A stretch of 64,000 bases of DNA. Source: Streptomyces sp. NBC_01478. Its GTDB lineage: Bacteria; Actinomycetota; Actinomycetes; Streptomycetales; Streptomycetaceae. A model generated the notes under the pieces. It was not told where the DNA came from and made no database searches. It was given only the letters and a program-made list of their open reading frames with translations. Positions 44,841-53,031 of the stretch are shown in pieces. The DNA lies in contig NZ_CP109444.1 of the NCBI RefSeq assembly GCF_036227225.1, forward strand, positions 7,483,501 to 7,547,500. Reading direction: 5' to 3'. Every line of letters begins with the position of its first letter. Positions within the stretch are counted from its first letter, which is position 1. The position numbers were made by a program, and so were the translations under genes.

Positions 44841-46146
44841 GAGCCGCCACCTCCTCCGTCTCCGGCTCTGCTTCGTTCTCGTCGCCCTCGTCCAGATGGA
44901 ACTCCGTCTCCCGCCAGTCCTCGGGCAGCATGTGGTCCAGGACGTCGTCCACGGTCACCGCGCCCAGCAGCGACCCGGTCTCGTCGACCACGGGCGCCGC
45001 GACCATGTCGTACGTCGCGAAGAACCCGGCGATGAGCTGGAGCGTCGCGTTCGGGTCCAGCGGCTGCAGGTCGTCGTCGATGATCGCGCTGACCAGGGTG
45101 TACGGCGGGTCGCGCAGCAGCCGCTGGAAGTGGACCGTGCCGAGGTACTTGCCGGTCGGGGTGTCGTCGGGCGGGCGGCAGACGTAGACCTGGGCGGCGA
45201 GGGCCGGGGAGAGGTCGGCGCTGCGGACGCGGGCCAGCGCGTCGGCGACGGTCGCGTCGGGGCGTAGGACGATCGGTTCGGTCGTCATGAGGCCGCCGGC
45301 GGTGTGCTCCTCGTACGACATCAGGCGGCGTACGTCGGCCGCCTCGGAGGGCTGCATCAGGTTCAGCAGGCGTTCCTTGTCGTCCTCGGGGAGTTCGGAG
45401 AGGAGGTCGGCCGCGTCGTCCGGGTCCATCGCCTCCAGGACGTCCGCCGCGCGTTCCTCCTTCAGCTTGCCGAGGATCTCGATCTGGTCGTCCTCCGGGA
45501 GCTCCTCCAGGACGTCGGCGAGGCGGTCGTCGTCGAGGGCGGCGGCGACCTCGGCCCGGCGCTTGGGGGAGAGGTGGTGCAGGACGTTGGCGAGGTCGGC
45601 GGGGCGCAACTGCTCGAAGGTGGCCAGGAGGCTCTCCGCGCCCTGTCCCTGCTCCTCCAGGGAGAAACCGGTGACGGCGGACCAGTCCACGGTCAGCGTC
45701 TCGCCCTTGGCCCTTCTGAAGGCTCCGCCGGCCTTGCCCTTCCGTACGAAGACCCGGTCGATCTCCCAGTCCCGGCGGGCCGGCAGATGCTGCACCGACA
45801 GGTCCAGGACGCTGACCTCCTCGCCGGTCTCCGCGAGGGTCACGCGCCGGTCCAGCAGTTCGCCGAACACCAGCCGCTCGGTGGGCCGTTGCTCGAAGCG
45901 GCGGACGTTCAGCACGCCGGTGGTGATGACCTGGCCGGACTCGATGCCGGTCACGCGGGTCATGGGGAGGAAGATGCGGCGCCGGGTGGAGAGTTCGACG
46001 ACCAGGCCGAGCAGCCTGGGGGGCCGCTGGCCGACGCGCAGCATCGCGACGAGGTCGCGGACGCGGCCCACCTGGTCGCCGTTCGGGTCGAAGACGGCGA
46101 CACCGGCGAGGTGCGAGACGAAGACCCGGGGAGCGCCCGCTGCCAT
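44830..46146 (-). CDS. MgtE-N and CBS domain protein lacking the transporter channel, with N-terminal PRC-barrel
   Basis: 438 residues from ATG 46146, with an excellent GGAGGTG ribosome site. PRC-barrel-like modules occupy about 1-170 (FVSHLAGVAVFDPNGDQVG, then VLNVRRFEQRPTERLVFG). The MgtE N-terminal superhelix is next (about 190-290: LRPADLANVLHHLSPKRR, LEELPEDDQIEILG, EAMDPDDAADLLSELPEDD), then a CBS pair (about 300-420: AGGLMTTEPIVLRPDATVAD; MVAAPVVDETGSLLGAVTVD). The five-helix channel of MgtE magnesium transporters is absent and the C-terminus is acidic. It is thus a soluble Mg-sensing module. Confidence 0.9.
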   Translation of the reverse strand: MAAGAPRVFVSHLAGVAVFDPNGDQVGRVRDLVAMLRVGQRPPRLLGLVVELSTRRRIFLPMTRVTGIESGQVITTGVLNVRRFEQRPTERLVFGELLDRRVTLAETGEEVSVLDLSVQHLPARRDWEIDRVFVRKGKAGGAFRRAKGETLTVDWSAVTGFSLEEQGQGAESLLATFEQLRPADLANVLHHLSPKRRAEVAAALDDDRLADVLEELPEDDQIEILGKLKEERAADVLEAMDPDDAADLLSELPEDDKERLLNLMQPSEAADVRRLMSYEEHTAGGLMTTEPIVLRPDATVADALARVRSADLSPALAAQVYVCRPPDDTPTGKYLGTVHFQRLLRDPPYTLVSAIIDDDLQPLDPNATLQLIAGFFATYDMVAAPVVDETGSLLGAVTVDDVLDHMLPEDWRETEFHLDEGDENEAEPETEEVAAHDS

Positions 46147-46357
46147 GGCCGCACCTCCTTCTTTCTTTCGTGATGTGCCGAGGGATTCTCTGGTTTCCAG
46201 ATGTACCGAATTGCCTGCTCGGACGGGCTTCAGGCTAGCCCGTCCGGATGTGATCCGCGCTGGTGGGCGGTCCGGACGGACTGGCTCCGCCGGCGTGTGG
46301 CGGCCCCGGTACGCTGCCGTACGCCATCGCCCCTCCCGCACGAAAGGCCCCCCACCT

Positions 46358-47077
46358 GTGACTGCGCTTCCCCAGGTCCGAAACCGTCGTGCGGCGCTGC
46401 TCGGCGCGGTCTGTGTGCTGGCCCTGGCGGGGTGCGGCGACGGAGACCCGGACGCGGGGACGAACGGGGTCGGCAAGCTGGCCGCCGACAAGATCCAGTC
46501 GACGTCGGTGACGGCCGCGGACGCCGCCGACGCCGTACGGCTCTCCGGGACCGTCGTCACCAGCGGGCTGACGTACACGCTCGACATGCGGCTGAAGTCG
46601 GACGGCGGCAGCGGGTCGGTCACCTCGAAGGGGTCGACCTTCGGGCTGCTGCGGATCGGCGAGGAGCTGTACCTGAAGGCCGACGCGGACTTCTGGAGCA
46701 GCAACGGGGACTCGGGCGCCGGCGACACGCTCCACGGCAAGTACGTGAAGGTGCCGCAGGGCGACCCCTCGTACAAGAAGTTCAGTGGTTTCACGGACAA
46801 GGACGTCCTCCTCTCCAGTCTGCTGACCCTGCACGGTTCGCTCGCGACGGACGGACACCACGCGCAGAACGGCGTCCGGACGATCCGCATCACCGGCGAC
46901 GACGGCTCCGGCGGCACCCTCGACGTCTCGCTGGAGGGCAAGCCGTATCCCCTCCGGCTGGTCCGTGCGGGCGGCGCGGGCACCCTGACCTTCTCGGACT
47001 GGGGCAAGGGCTTCACGGTGACCCAGCCGGCGGACGACGACACCGTCGACTACGGCAAGCAACTGCCGTCTTCCTAG
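46358..47077 (+). CDS. Lipoprotein (LppX/LprG-like in layout)
   Basis: 239 residues from GTG 46358. Lipoprotein signal with LALAGC, lipidated Cys26. The exported part begins with a helix (KLAADKIQSTSVTAADAADA) followed by repeated beta strands (LTYTLDMRLKSDGGSGSV, LRIGEELYLKADADFW, TIRITGDDGSGGTLDVSL), the layout of lipid-binding LolA/LppX-type lipoproteins. The assignment is by layout, not strong sequence match. Divergent from the MgtE-N gene; its end is 6 bases from a convergent stop. Confidence 0.8.
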   Translation: MTALPQVRNRRAALLGAVCVLALAGCGDGDPDAGTNGVGKLAADKIQSTSVTAADAADAVRLSGTVVTSGLTYTLDMRLKSDGGSGSVTSKGSTFGLLRIGEELYLKADADFWSSNGDSGAGDTLHGKYVKVPQGDPSYKKFSGFTDKDVLLSSLLTLHGSLATDGHHAQNGVRTIRITGDDGSGGTLDVSLEGKPYPLRLVRAGGAGTLTFSDWGKGFTVTQPADDDTVDYGKQLPSS

Positions 47078-47083
47078 CGGTAC

Positions 47084-47602
47084 TTACCGCTGCGTGCGTT
47101 TCTTCTTGAGCAGCAGGCGCGGCAGCCCGGCGGGCATCGGCTGACGGGTCGTCGCCGGGGTCGGCAGCGGGGGCTGTGCCAGTGAACCGTCCGGCAGGCC
47201 GGCCGTCGCTCCCGTCGGTTCCAGGCGCAGCACCCGGCACTCGCGGGCCCAGCGGGCCGGCATCGCCTCGCCGTCGGGGGCGTTGAGACGCTTGCCCTTC
47301 AGCTCGGCGACGGTCGCCGTCCAGGCCGCGGAGTCCGGGGCGAGTTCCACGACCTTCGCCGTCCATACGACCAGCCGGCCGCCCTTGTCCTTGCTGCGGA
47401 CCGTGACCTCGGCGGTGCCGCCGTCGACCAGTCCCGGCAGCGGCTGCTCGCCGGGACCGTCGCCGATCAGACAGGCCGCGCCCTCGTGCCAGACGTGCCA
47501 CAGCGCGCGGGCCGGGACGCCCGGGCCGGCCACCCAGACGAGGCCGGACTTCTTCGTGGCCTCCTCGACGAGGGCCTGGTCGAGGAGCTCAGCGCTAGTC
47601 AT
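47084..47602 (-). CDS. Conserved hypothetical protein, possible FMN-binding split-barrel fold
   Basis: 172 residues from ATG 47602. Starts MTSAELLDQALVEEATKKSG. Strand-rich centre: VWVAGPGVPARALWHVWHEG, AEVTVRSKDKGGRLVVWTAK and WARECRVLRLEP, which resembles the pyridoxamine-oxidase-like barrel; no catalytic residues can be assigned. The tail is Pro-rich and ends LLLKKKRTQR. TAGGCT sits 7 bases before the ATG. Leftmost of two minus-strand genes after corA; role unknown. Confidence 0.78.
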   Translation of the reverse strand: MTSAELLDQALVEEATKKSGLVWVAGPGVPARALWHVWHEGAACLIGDGPGEQPLPGLVDGGTAEVTVRSKDKGGRLVVWTAKVVELAPDSAAWTATVAELKGKRLNAPDGEAMPARWARECRVLRLEPTGATAGLPDGSLAQPPLPTPATTRQPMPAGLPRLLLKKKRTQR

Positions 47603-47609
47603 GGCGCCC

Positions 47610-47615
47610 AGCCTA
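47610..47615 (-). promoter_or_regulatory. TANNNT box 7 bases before the gene at 47602
   Basis: TAGGCT, then GGGCGCC, then ATG on the minus strand. Confidence 0.45.
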
Positions 47616-47625
47616 TCCAGGCCGC

Positions 47626-48744
47626 TCACAGCCAGCCGTTGCGCTTCAGCGTGCGGTGGATCGCCAGACAGACCGTCACGGTGAAGGCGAGCACCGTCGG
47701 ATACCCGTACTTCGCGTGCAGCTCGGGCATGTGCTCGAAGTTCATGCCGTACACACCCGTCACCATCGTCGGTACGGCGATGATCGCGGCCCACGCGGTG
47801 ATCTTCCGCATGTCCTCGTTCTGGGCGACGGAGGCCTGCGCGAGGTTGGCCTGGAGGATCGAGTTGAGCAGCTCGTCGAAGCCGATGACCTGCTCGTGGA
47901 CCCGGGCGAGGTGGTCGGCGACATCGCGGAAGTACTTCTGGATGTCGGGGTCGATGAGCCGCATCGGCCGCTCGCTCAGCAACTGCATGGGGCGCAGCAG
48001 CGGCGACACCGCGCGCTTGAACTCCAGTACCTCGCGCTTGAGTTGGTAGATCCGCGCCGAGTCGACACCGCGTGAGACCCCGCCCTTGCGGCCCGGTGTG
48101 AACACCTCGGTCTCGACCTCGTCGATGTCGTCCTGCACCGCGTCCGCGACCGCGACATAGCCGTCGACGACATGGTCGGCGATCGCGTGCAGCACCGCCG
48201 AGGGGCCGCGGGCGAGCAGCTCGGGGTCGTCCTGCAGCCGGTGCCGCAGCGCCCGCAGCGAGCCCTGGCCGCCGTGCCGCACGGTGATGAAGAAGTCCCG
48301 CCCGGTGAAGCACATGACCTCGCCGGTCTCAACCACCTCGCTGTTGGCGGTGAGTTGGTCGTGCTCGACGTAGTGGATGGTCTTGAAGACGGTGAACAGC
48401 GAGTCGTCGTAGCGCTCCAGCTTGGGCCGCTGGTGGGCCTGTACGGCGTCCTCGACGGCGAGCGGGTGGAGCCCGAACTCCCCGGCGATACCGCTGAATT
48501 CGGCTTCGGTCGGCTCGTGCAGGCCGATCCACACGAAGCCCCCGTCGCGGCGCACCTGACGCATCGCCTCGTGCGGGGTCAGCGGCTTGCCGATGTCGAC
48601 GCGGGCGCCGTCGCGGTAGACGGCGCAGTCGACGACGGCCGAGGGAGTGCCGGGGTCCCGGGTGGTGTCGTACGCGCCGCCGTCCTTGCGCAGGGAGGGA
48701 CGGGACGGGCGGACCACGGCACGCAGGTCGCGGATCATCGACAT
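47626..48744 (-). CDS. corA: CorA-type magnesium/cobalt channel
   Basis: 372 residues from ATG 48744, with AAGGAG upstream. A large N-terminal cytoplasmic domain, then a long helix (residues about 215-310) and two C-terminal membrane helices. The selectivity motif GMN is present (TGVYGMNFEHMPE), and the basic C-terminal end is RTLKRNGWL. It lies 1.5 kb from the MgtE-N/CBS regulator and DUF1003 gene, so this area looks like a divalent-cation neighbourhood. The upstream 519 bases have no gene. Confidence 0.92.
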   Translation of the reverse strand: MSMIRDLRAVVRPSRPSLRKDGGAYDTTRDPGTPSAVVDCAVYRDGARVDIGKPLTPHEAMRQVRRDGGFVWIGLHEPTEAEFSGIAGEFGLHPLAVEDAVQAHQRPKLERYDDSLFTVFKTIHYVEHDQLTANSEVVETGEVMCFTGRDFFITVRHGGQGSLRALRHRLQDDPELLARGPSAVLHAIADHVVDGYVAVADAVQDDIDEVETEVFTPGRKGGVSRGVDSARIYQLKREVLEFKRAVSPLLRPMQLLSERPMRLIDPDIQKYFRDVADHLARVHEQVIGFDELLNSILQANLAQASVAQNEDMRKITAWAAIIAVPTMVTGVYGMNFEHMPELHAKYGYPTVLAFTVTVCLAIHRTLKRNGWL

Positions 48745-49263
48745 GGCGGGCTCCTTCGCGAAGAGCAACGAAAGGCGCCGACGGCGGTTGGAACTGCCCG
48801 GAATGGGGACGTCCTGAGTGCGGATGTTTGGCACGTCCACAAAGCGGGGAGCACCGCACCGTCGCGGTGGCGAGTTTCGCTACTGATACAGGCACTGACT
48901 TCGGAACAGACAGATCGGTCGGATCGGATACACCGGACAGATCAGGCAGATCAGGAAAAAGAAACGAAGTGCTCTTCCGCGACAGTGAAGAAGTGCGAGA
49001 GGCGGCGGCAGCCGGCTGGAGGCTAGAAGCAGAGCCAGAGCGACGACATCAGCGGCCGGAAGAGCGGGTGGTACTGCCAGGCCGACTTCGGTCCATTGCA
49101 GCCCCACCTCCTCCGGCCGGTCCCCCGTGGGGGAGTCTCAACGGCGTCGGGACTTGATCGCGACGCTTCTGCGTGCTGCCCCGAACGACCGGCCAAGACT
49201 ATCAGCCGACTGAACTGTCAAGGCGCTGCTTTGCCCGGTACTGACGAGTTCTATGCTCGCCGC
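48745..49263. other. Gene-free divergent region between corA and the SUFU-domain gene
   Basis: 519 bases. It contains 9-base quasi-repeats of the type CAGATCGGT / CGGATCGGA / CAGATCAGG twice (about 48910-48954) and a run GGAAAAAGAAACGAAG. A box TATGCT (49252) belongs to the right-hand gene. No conserved riboswitch is recognisable upstream of corA by eye. Confidence 0.6.
49252..49257 (+). promoter_or_regulatory. TANNNT box 6 bases before the SUFU-domain gene
   Basis: TATGCT, then CGCCGC, then ATG 49264. TTGCCC at 49231-49236 could be the -35, at a short 15-base spacing. Confidence 0.48.
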
Positions 49264-49860
49264 ATGGTTGATGTTCTTGCTCTGGTCGAGGCACGGTTGC
49301 GTACCGCGCTGGGCGAACCGGACGCCCGCGCCGCGGTCACTTTCCTGGGCACGGACCGCGTCGAGGTACTGCGGTTCCAGGACGACAACAAGGACGGGGC
49401 CGTCGTCCGCTACGCCACGCTCGGCATGTCCGCGCAGCCGATGAGCGACCCCACGGCGATGCTCGCCGACCCGGTCGCGGGCCCGCGCGCCGAGCTGGTC
49501 CTCTCCGTCCGCGGCGGCCTCGCCGACACCGACAAGGTGCTCCGGCCGCTCGCCGTGCTGGCCGCGTCCCCGCAGGTCGAGGGCGTGGTCGTGGCCCCCG
49601 GCGCTTCCCTCGACGTGGGCGAACCGCTGTGGCCCGGCGCCCCGTTCACCTCGGTGCTGGTCGCCGAGCCGGGCGGCCTGGTCGAGGATCTGGAACTCGA
49701 CGAGCCCCTCGACCCGGTGCGCTTCCTGCCGCTGCTCCCCATGACCCCGAACGAGGCCGCCTGGAAACGCGTCCACGGCGCCCAGGCCCTCCAGGAGCGC
49801 TGGCTGACGAACGGGACGGACCTCCGGGATCCGTCCCGGAGGTCCGTCCCGCTCGACTGA
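49264..49860 (+). CDS. Suppressor-of-fused (SUFU) domain protein
   Basis: 198 residues from ATG 49264. Single soluble SUFU-like domain: VEVLRFQDDN, then VVRYATLGMSAQPM, AELVLSVRGGLADTDKVLRP, VVVAPGASLDVGEPLWPGAPF and LPLLPMTPNEAAWKRVHGAQ. In bacteria such proteins are often immunity proteins of polymorphic toxins, but no toxin gene is beside it and the form is widely conserved in Streptomyces, so a housekeeping role is as likely. Its last codons form a 17-base-pair hairpin (49813-49850). Confidence 0.85.
   Translation: MVDVLALVEARLRTALGEPDARAAVTFLGTDRVEVLRFQDDNKDGAVVRYATLGMSAQPMSDPTAMLADPVAGPRAELVLSVRGGLADTDKVLRPLAVLAASPQVEGVVVAPGASLDVGEPLWPGAPFTSVLVAEPGGLVEDLELDEPLDPVRFLPLLPMTPNEAAWKRVHGAQALQERWLTNGTDLRDPSRRSVPLD
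49813..49850. terminator. Terminator hairpin embedded in the end of a coding region
   Basis: A 17-base perfect stem, GGGACGGACCTCCGGGA with its complement, and a four-base loop TCCG. It ends 10 bases before the last base of the SUFU gene and encodes residues of its C-terminus (about GTDLRDPSRRSVP). It also faces the convergent MFS gene ending at 49915. Confidence 0.75.
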
Positions 49861-49914
49861 CCGTCAGAGTGAGCAAGCTCACCCGTCGGCTCGTCAACGT
49901 CGGCCGGTGATCGG

Positions 49915-51153
49915 CTAGTTGGCGAACACCGCGACACCGTCCTCCACCGCGTGCCTCGGCTCCAGCTCCTCGGCTTCGTGCGTCAGCGCGTTCCGTCGTA
50001 CGACCACCACCAGCGCGCCCAGCGCCGCGGTGACCGCCGCGACCACGAACGGGATGTGGATGTTGCTCCACCCCTCGATCTTCGGCGCGAAGAACGGCGC
50101 CGCGGCGGCGGCGAACCAGCGGACGAAGTTGTAGCCCGCGCTCGCCACCGGGCGCGGCGCGTCCGAGACGCCCAGGGCAAGCTCGGTGTAGACGGTGTTG
50201 TTCACGCCGATGAAGGCGCCGGACAGGATCGTGCAGACGACGGCGGTGGTGTGGCTGCCGTAGCCGAGGACGAGGACGTCGACGGCGAGGAGCACCAGGG
50301 ATCCGCCGAGCACCTTCAGCGAGCCGAACCTGCTCTGGAGGCGCGGGGCGACGAAGACGGAGAAGACGGCGAGCAGCAGGCCCCAGGCGAAGAACACGGC
50401 ACCGGACTTGTACGGGGTCATGTTCAGCACGAACGGGGTGAAGGCCAGCACCGTGAAGAACGTGTAGTTGTAGAAGAAGGACGAGATCGCGGCGGACGCG
50501 AGTCCTCCGTGGCCGAGGGCCTTGAGCGGGTCGAGCAGTGAGGTCTTCTTCGCCGGCTTCGGCTGTTCCTTCAGGAACACCGTGATGCACAGGAAGCCGA
50601 TCGCCATCAGGAACGCGGTGCCGAAGAAGGGGTAGCGCCAGCTCTGGTTGCCCAGCAGGGCGCCGAGCAGCGGGCCGCAGGCCATGCCCAGGCCCAGGGC
50701 GGACTCGTAGAGCAGGATCGCGGCGGCGCTGCCGCCGGCCGCCGCGCCGACGATGACGGCGAGGGCCGTCGACACGAACAGCGCGTTGCCCAGGCCCCAG
50801 CCGGCCCGGAAGCCGACGAGTTCGCCGACCGAGCCGGAGGTGCCGGCCAGACCCGCGAAGACCACGACGAGCGCGAGGCCGAGCAGCAGGGTCTTCTTGC
50901 CGCCGATCCGGCTGGAGACGAAGCCGGTCACCAGCATCGCGATGGCGGTGATCAGGAAGTACGAGGTGAAGAGCAGGGAGACCTGGCCGGCCGTGGCGTC
51001 CAGGCCCTTGGCTATCGACGGCAGGATCGGGTCGACGAGTCCGATGCCCATGAAGGCGACGACCGAGGCGCCGGCGGTGGCCCAGACTGCCTTGGGCTGC
51101 CGCAGGATGCTGCCCGTGCCGGTATCGGCTCCCTTGTCGAAGGGGTCGTCCAT
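49915..51153 (-). CDS. Major facilitator superfamily exporter (DHA1-like)
   Basis: 412 residues from ATG 51153, with GGGAGGAAG upstream. Twelve hydrophobic segments. The cytoplasmic loop 2-3 has the MFS signature in the form GFVSSRIGGKKTLLLG, and helix 5 shows GLGMACGPLLGALLG, an antiporter motif C-like stretch. It resembles drug or metabolite efflux pumps of the 12-helix class. Upstream DNA (51154-51230) is unusually AT-rich, with an imperfect palindrome, so expression is probably regulated. Confidence 0.9.
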   Translation of the reverse strand: MDDPFDKGADTGTGSILRQPKAVWATAGASVVAFMGIGLVDPILPSIAKGLDATAGQVSLLFTSYFLITAIAMLVTGFVSSRIGGKKTLLLGLALVVVFAGLAGTSGSVGELVGFRAGWGLGNALFVSTALAVIVGAAAGGSAAAILLYESALGLGMACGPLLGALLGNQSWRYPFFGTAFLMAIGFLCITVFLKEQPKPAKKTSLLDPLKALGHGGLASAAISSFFYNYTFFTVLAFTPFVLNMTPYKSGAVFFAWGLLLAVFSVFVAPRLQSRFGSLKVLGGSLVLLAVDVLVLGYGSHTTAVVCTILSGAFIGVNNTVYTELALGVSDAPRPVASAGYNFVRWFAAAAAPFFAPKIEGWSNIHIPFVVAAVTAALGALVVVVRRNALTHEAEELEPRHAVEDGVAVFAN

Positions 51154-51169
51154 GCTTCCTCCCAAGTAG

Positions 51170-51189
51170 TTGGTATATGCACATAGTAA
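51170..51189 (-). promoter_or_regulatory. Imperfect palindrome in the MFS promoter region
   Basis: TTGGTATATGCACATAGTAA matches its own reverse complement at 14 of 20 positions and lies 17-36 bases before the MFS ATG. The length and place fit a MarR- or TetR-type operator; no regulator gene is adjacent. Confidence 0.4.
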
Positions 51190-51300
51190 GTTAGGCAAGG
51201 TAATGAATGCAAGCTACATCTAGTTTCGCTCCGTGCGTGTCCGGGCCGGACGGGTGATCGTCCTTGACGTGCGCGGGTGAGGGTAGGACCGTGGGGCCCT

Positions 51301-51942
51301 ATGAGGGGCGAACCCAGTTGCCCGAAGTGTGGTGGCCGGGTCAGGGCTCCCGGACTCTTCTCCGATTCCTGGCAGTGCGATGTCCACGGCACCGTGCATC
51401 CGCTGCAGCCCGTGATCCCGCCCAGCGTCGAGGCGCTCAGTGTGGTGGTGCACCGGACGAAGGTGCCGGTGTGGATGCCGTGGCCGTTGCCGGTCGGATG
51501 GCTGTTCACCGGTGTGGCCTGCGCGGGCGACGACCGTAGCGGGGGGCGGGCCACGGCGGTCGCCTGCACCGGGCCCGGGCCGCTCGGGGGGATGGGGGAG
51601 CTGATCCTTGTCGCCGAGGAGCTGGGGGTCGGGCTCGGGGCGCGGTATGCGGGGATCGACGGGCCGGATCCCGGGCCTTATATGAACGTCGAGAAGCCTC
51701 CTCAGGCGAAGCTGCTTGCGGCGGGGCGGCCTACGCCGTTGTGGCATGTGGCCACGGCGCCGGACGACCGGGCCGTTTTCGCCGGGGAGGCGTTGGGGTT
51801 GTGGCTGTGGGCCGTGGTGTGGCCTGAGCAGTCGGGGTTGTTGATGTATGACGAGCTGGTGTTGACGGATTTGCGGGATGCGGGGGCCGAGGTTGACTTG
51901 GTGCCCTGTGGTGCGTTGTCGCCGCGCTTGCTGGAGCCGTAG
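51301..51942 (+). CDS. Conserved hypothetical protein with N-terminal zinc-ribbon-like motif (DUF6758-like)
   Basis: 213 residues from ATG 51301 (MRGEPSCPKCGGRVRAPG); GTG 51277 is a longer option. The N-terminus has CPKC and then CDVHG 18 residues on, a small metal-site candidate. The rest is Gly/Pro-rich and soluble: VPVWMPWPLPVGWLFTGVAC, then GELILVAEELGVGLGARYAG and PLWHVATAPDDRAVFAGEA. Family label is from memory; function unknown. Confidence 0.8.
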   Translation: MRGEPSCPKCGGRVRAPGLFSDSWQCDVHGTVHPLQPVIPPSVEALSVVVHRTKVPVWMPWPLPVGWLFTGVACAGDDRSGGRATAVACTGPGPLGGMGELILVAEELGVGLGARYAGIDGPDPGPYMNVEKPPQAKLLAAGRPTPLWHVATAPDDRAVFAGEALGLWLWAVVWPEQSGLLMYDELVLTDLRDAGAEVDLVPCGALSPRLLEP

Positions 51943-51978
51943 CGCCTGAGGGGGTGCCGGTTCTGTTGTGGGGCGGGT

Positions 51979-52024
51979 GCGGGTCTGTTGTGGCTGGTCG
52001 CGCAGTTCCCCGCGCCCCTTGAGG
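51979..52024 (-). repeat. Dispersed intergenic repeat, related copy C
   Basis: Read on the minus strand it contains AAGGGGCGCGGGGAACTGCG and CGCGACCAGCCACAAC, the same family as copies A (25985) and B (35495), in opposite orientation. It lies in the gap before the PHP-domain gene. Confidence 0.7.
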
Positions 52025-52114
52025 GCGAGACCCCTGGGGTGTTTATCGGGGGCCCTGGGATGCCGTTACCCTTGAGTGGTCCCCATTTGTGTCGTCGCCG
52101 TCTGGAGCTTGCGC

Positions 52115-52972
52115 GTGCGTATCGATCTGCACACCCACTCCACGGCCTCCGACGGGACGGACTCGCCTGCCGAGTTGGTGCGGAATGCTGCCGCTGCCGG
52201 GCTGGATGTTGTCGCGTTGACGGATCACGACACCAGTCGTGGGTACGGCGAGGCGATCGACGCGTTGCCCTCGGGGCTCACGCTCGTCACCGGGGCCGAG
52301 ATGTCCTGTCGGATCGACGGGGTCTCGATGCACATGCTGGCCTATCTCTTTGATCCTGAGGAACCGGCTCTGCTCGCCGAGCGGGAGTTGGTGCGGGACG
52401 ATCGGGTGCCCCGGGCTCAGGGGATGGTCGCCAAGCTGCAGGAGCTGGGTGTGCCGGTGACCTGGGAGCAGGTCGCGCGGATCGCCGGCGAGGGGTCGGT
52501 CGGGCGGCCGCATGTCGCCACCGCGCTGGTCGAGCTGGGTGTCGTACCTACGGTGAACGACGCTTTCACCGTGGACTGGCTGGCCGATGGAGGCCGGGCG
52601 CACATGGCCAAGCACGAGACCGATCCGTTCGAGGCGATCCGGCTGGTGAAGGGTGCGGGGGGCGTGACCGTGTTCGCGCACCCCGGCGCCAGCAAGCGTG
52701 GGCACACCGTGCCCGAGGCCGCGATCGCCGAGATGGCCGCCGCCGGGCTCGACGGTATCGAGGTCGAGCACATGGATCACGATGACGAGACGCGCGTACG
52801 GCTGCGGGGGCTCGCGAAGGATCTCGGGCTGCTGGTAACGGGGTCCAGTGACTATCACGGGAGCCGTAAGACCGTGCGGCTCGGTGAGTACACGACCGAT
52901 CCCGAGGTGTACGGCGAGATCACGCGGCGCGCGACCGGGGCGTTCCCGGTGCCGGGGGCCGGCGGAGTCTGA
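52115..52972 (+). CDS. PHP-domain metal-dependent phosphoesterase (TrpH/RNase AM-like)
   Basis: 285 residues from GTG 52115, with TGGAG 7 bases upstream. The trinuclear metal site is visible: DLHTHSTASDGTD, then ALTDHDT, GAEMSC, a central HPGA (VTVFAHPGASKRGH) and the C-terminal GSSDYHG. Proteins of this type remove the 3' phosphate from 3',5'-nucleotide bisphosphates or mature rRNA 5' ends; which applies here is unknown. Followed by marC after a 59-base gap. Confidence 0.88.
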   Translation: MRIDLHTHSTASDGTDSPAELVRNAAAAGLDVVALTDHDTSRGYGEAIDALPSGLTLVTGAEMSCRIDGVSMHMLAYLFDPEEPALLAERELVRDDRVPRAQGMVAKLQELGVPVTWEQVARIAGEGSVGRPHVATALVELGVVPTVNDAFTVDWLADGGRAHMAKHETDPFEAIRLVKGAGGVTVFAHPGASKRGHTVPEAAIAEMAAAGLDGIEVEHMDHDDETRVRLRGLAKDLGLLVTGSSDYHGSRKTVRLGEYTTDPEVYGEITRRATGAFPVPGAGGV

Positions 52973-53031
52973 CCCCCGCCTCCGACCGATCGTCTCCGTT
53001 CACTCTCACCTGCAAGGCTTGTGGCTCACCC

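Noticed and set aside
48745..49100. A magnesium riboswitch before corA
   Set aside because: I could not find the conserved core or a leader terminator by eye. A covariance-model search would be needed to claim it.
48828..49157. An open frame filling part of the gap before the SUFU gene
   Set aside because: No ribosome site; the composition follows short DNA repeats, and its extension would run past the TATGCT box and ATG of the real gene.
49264..49860. SUFU-domain protein as immunity protein of a toxin system
   Set aside because: No toxin, WXG100 or secretion gene lies next to it, and the form appears to be a widespread stand-alone Streptomyces protein.
51187..51210. An iron-regulator (DmdR1/IdeR) box before the MFS gene
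   Set aside because: Only the left half (TTAGGCAAGG) fits; about 9 of 19 positions match the full consensus, which is weak for a regulator site.
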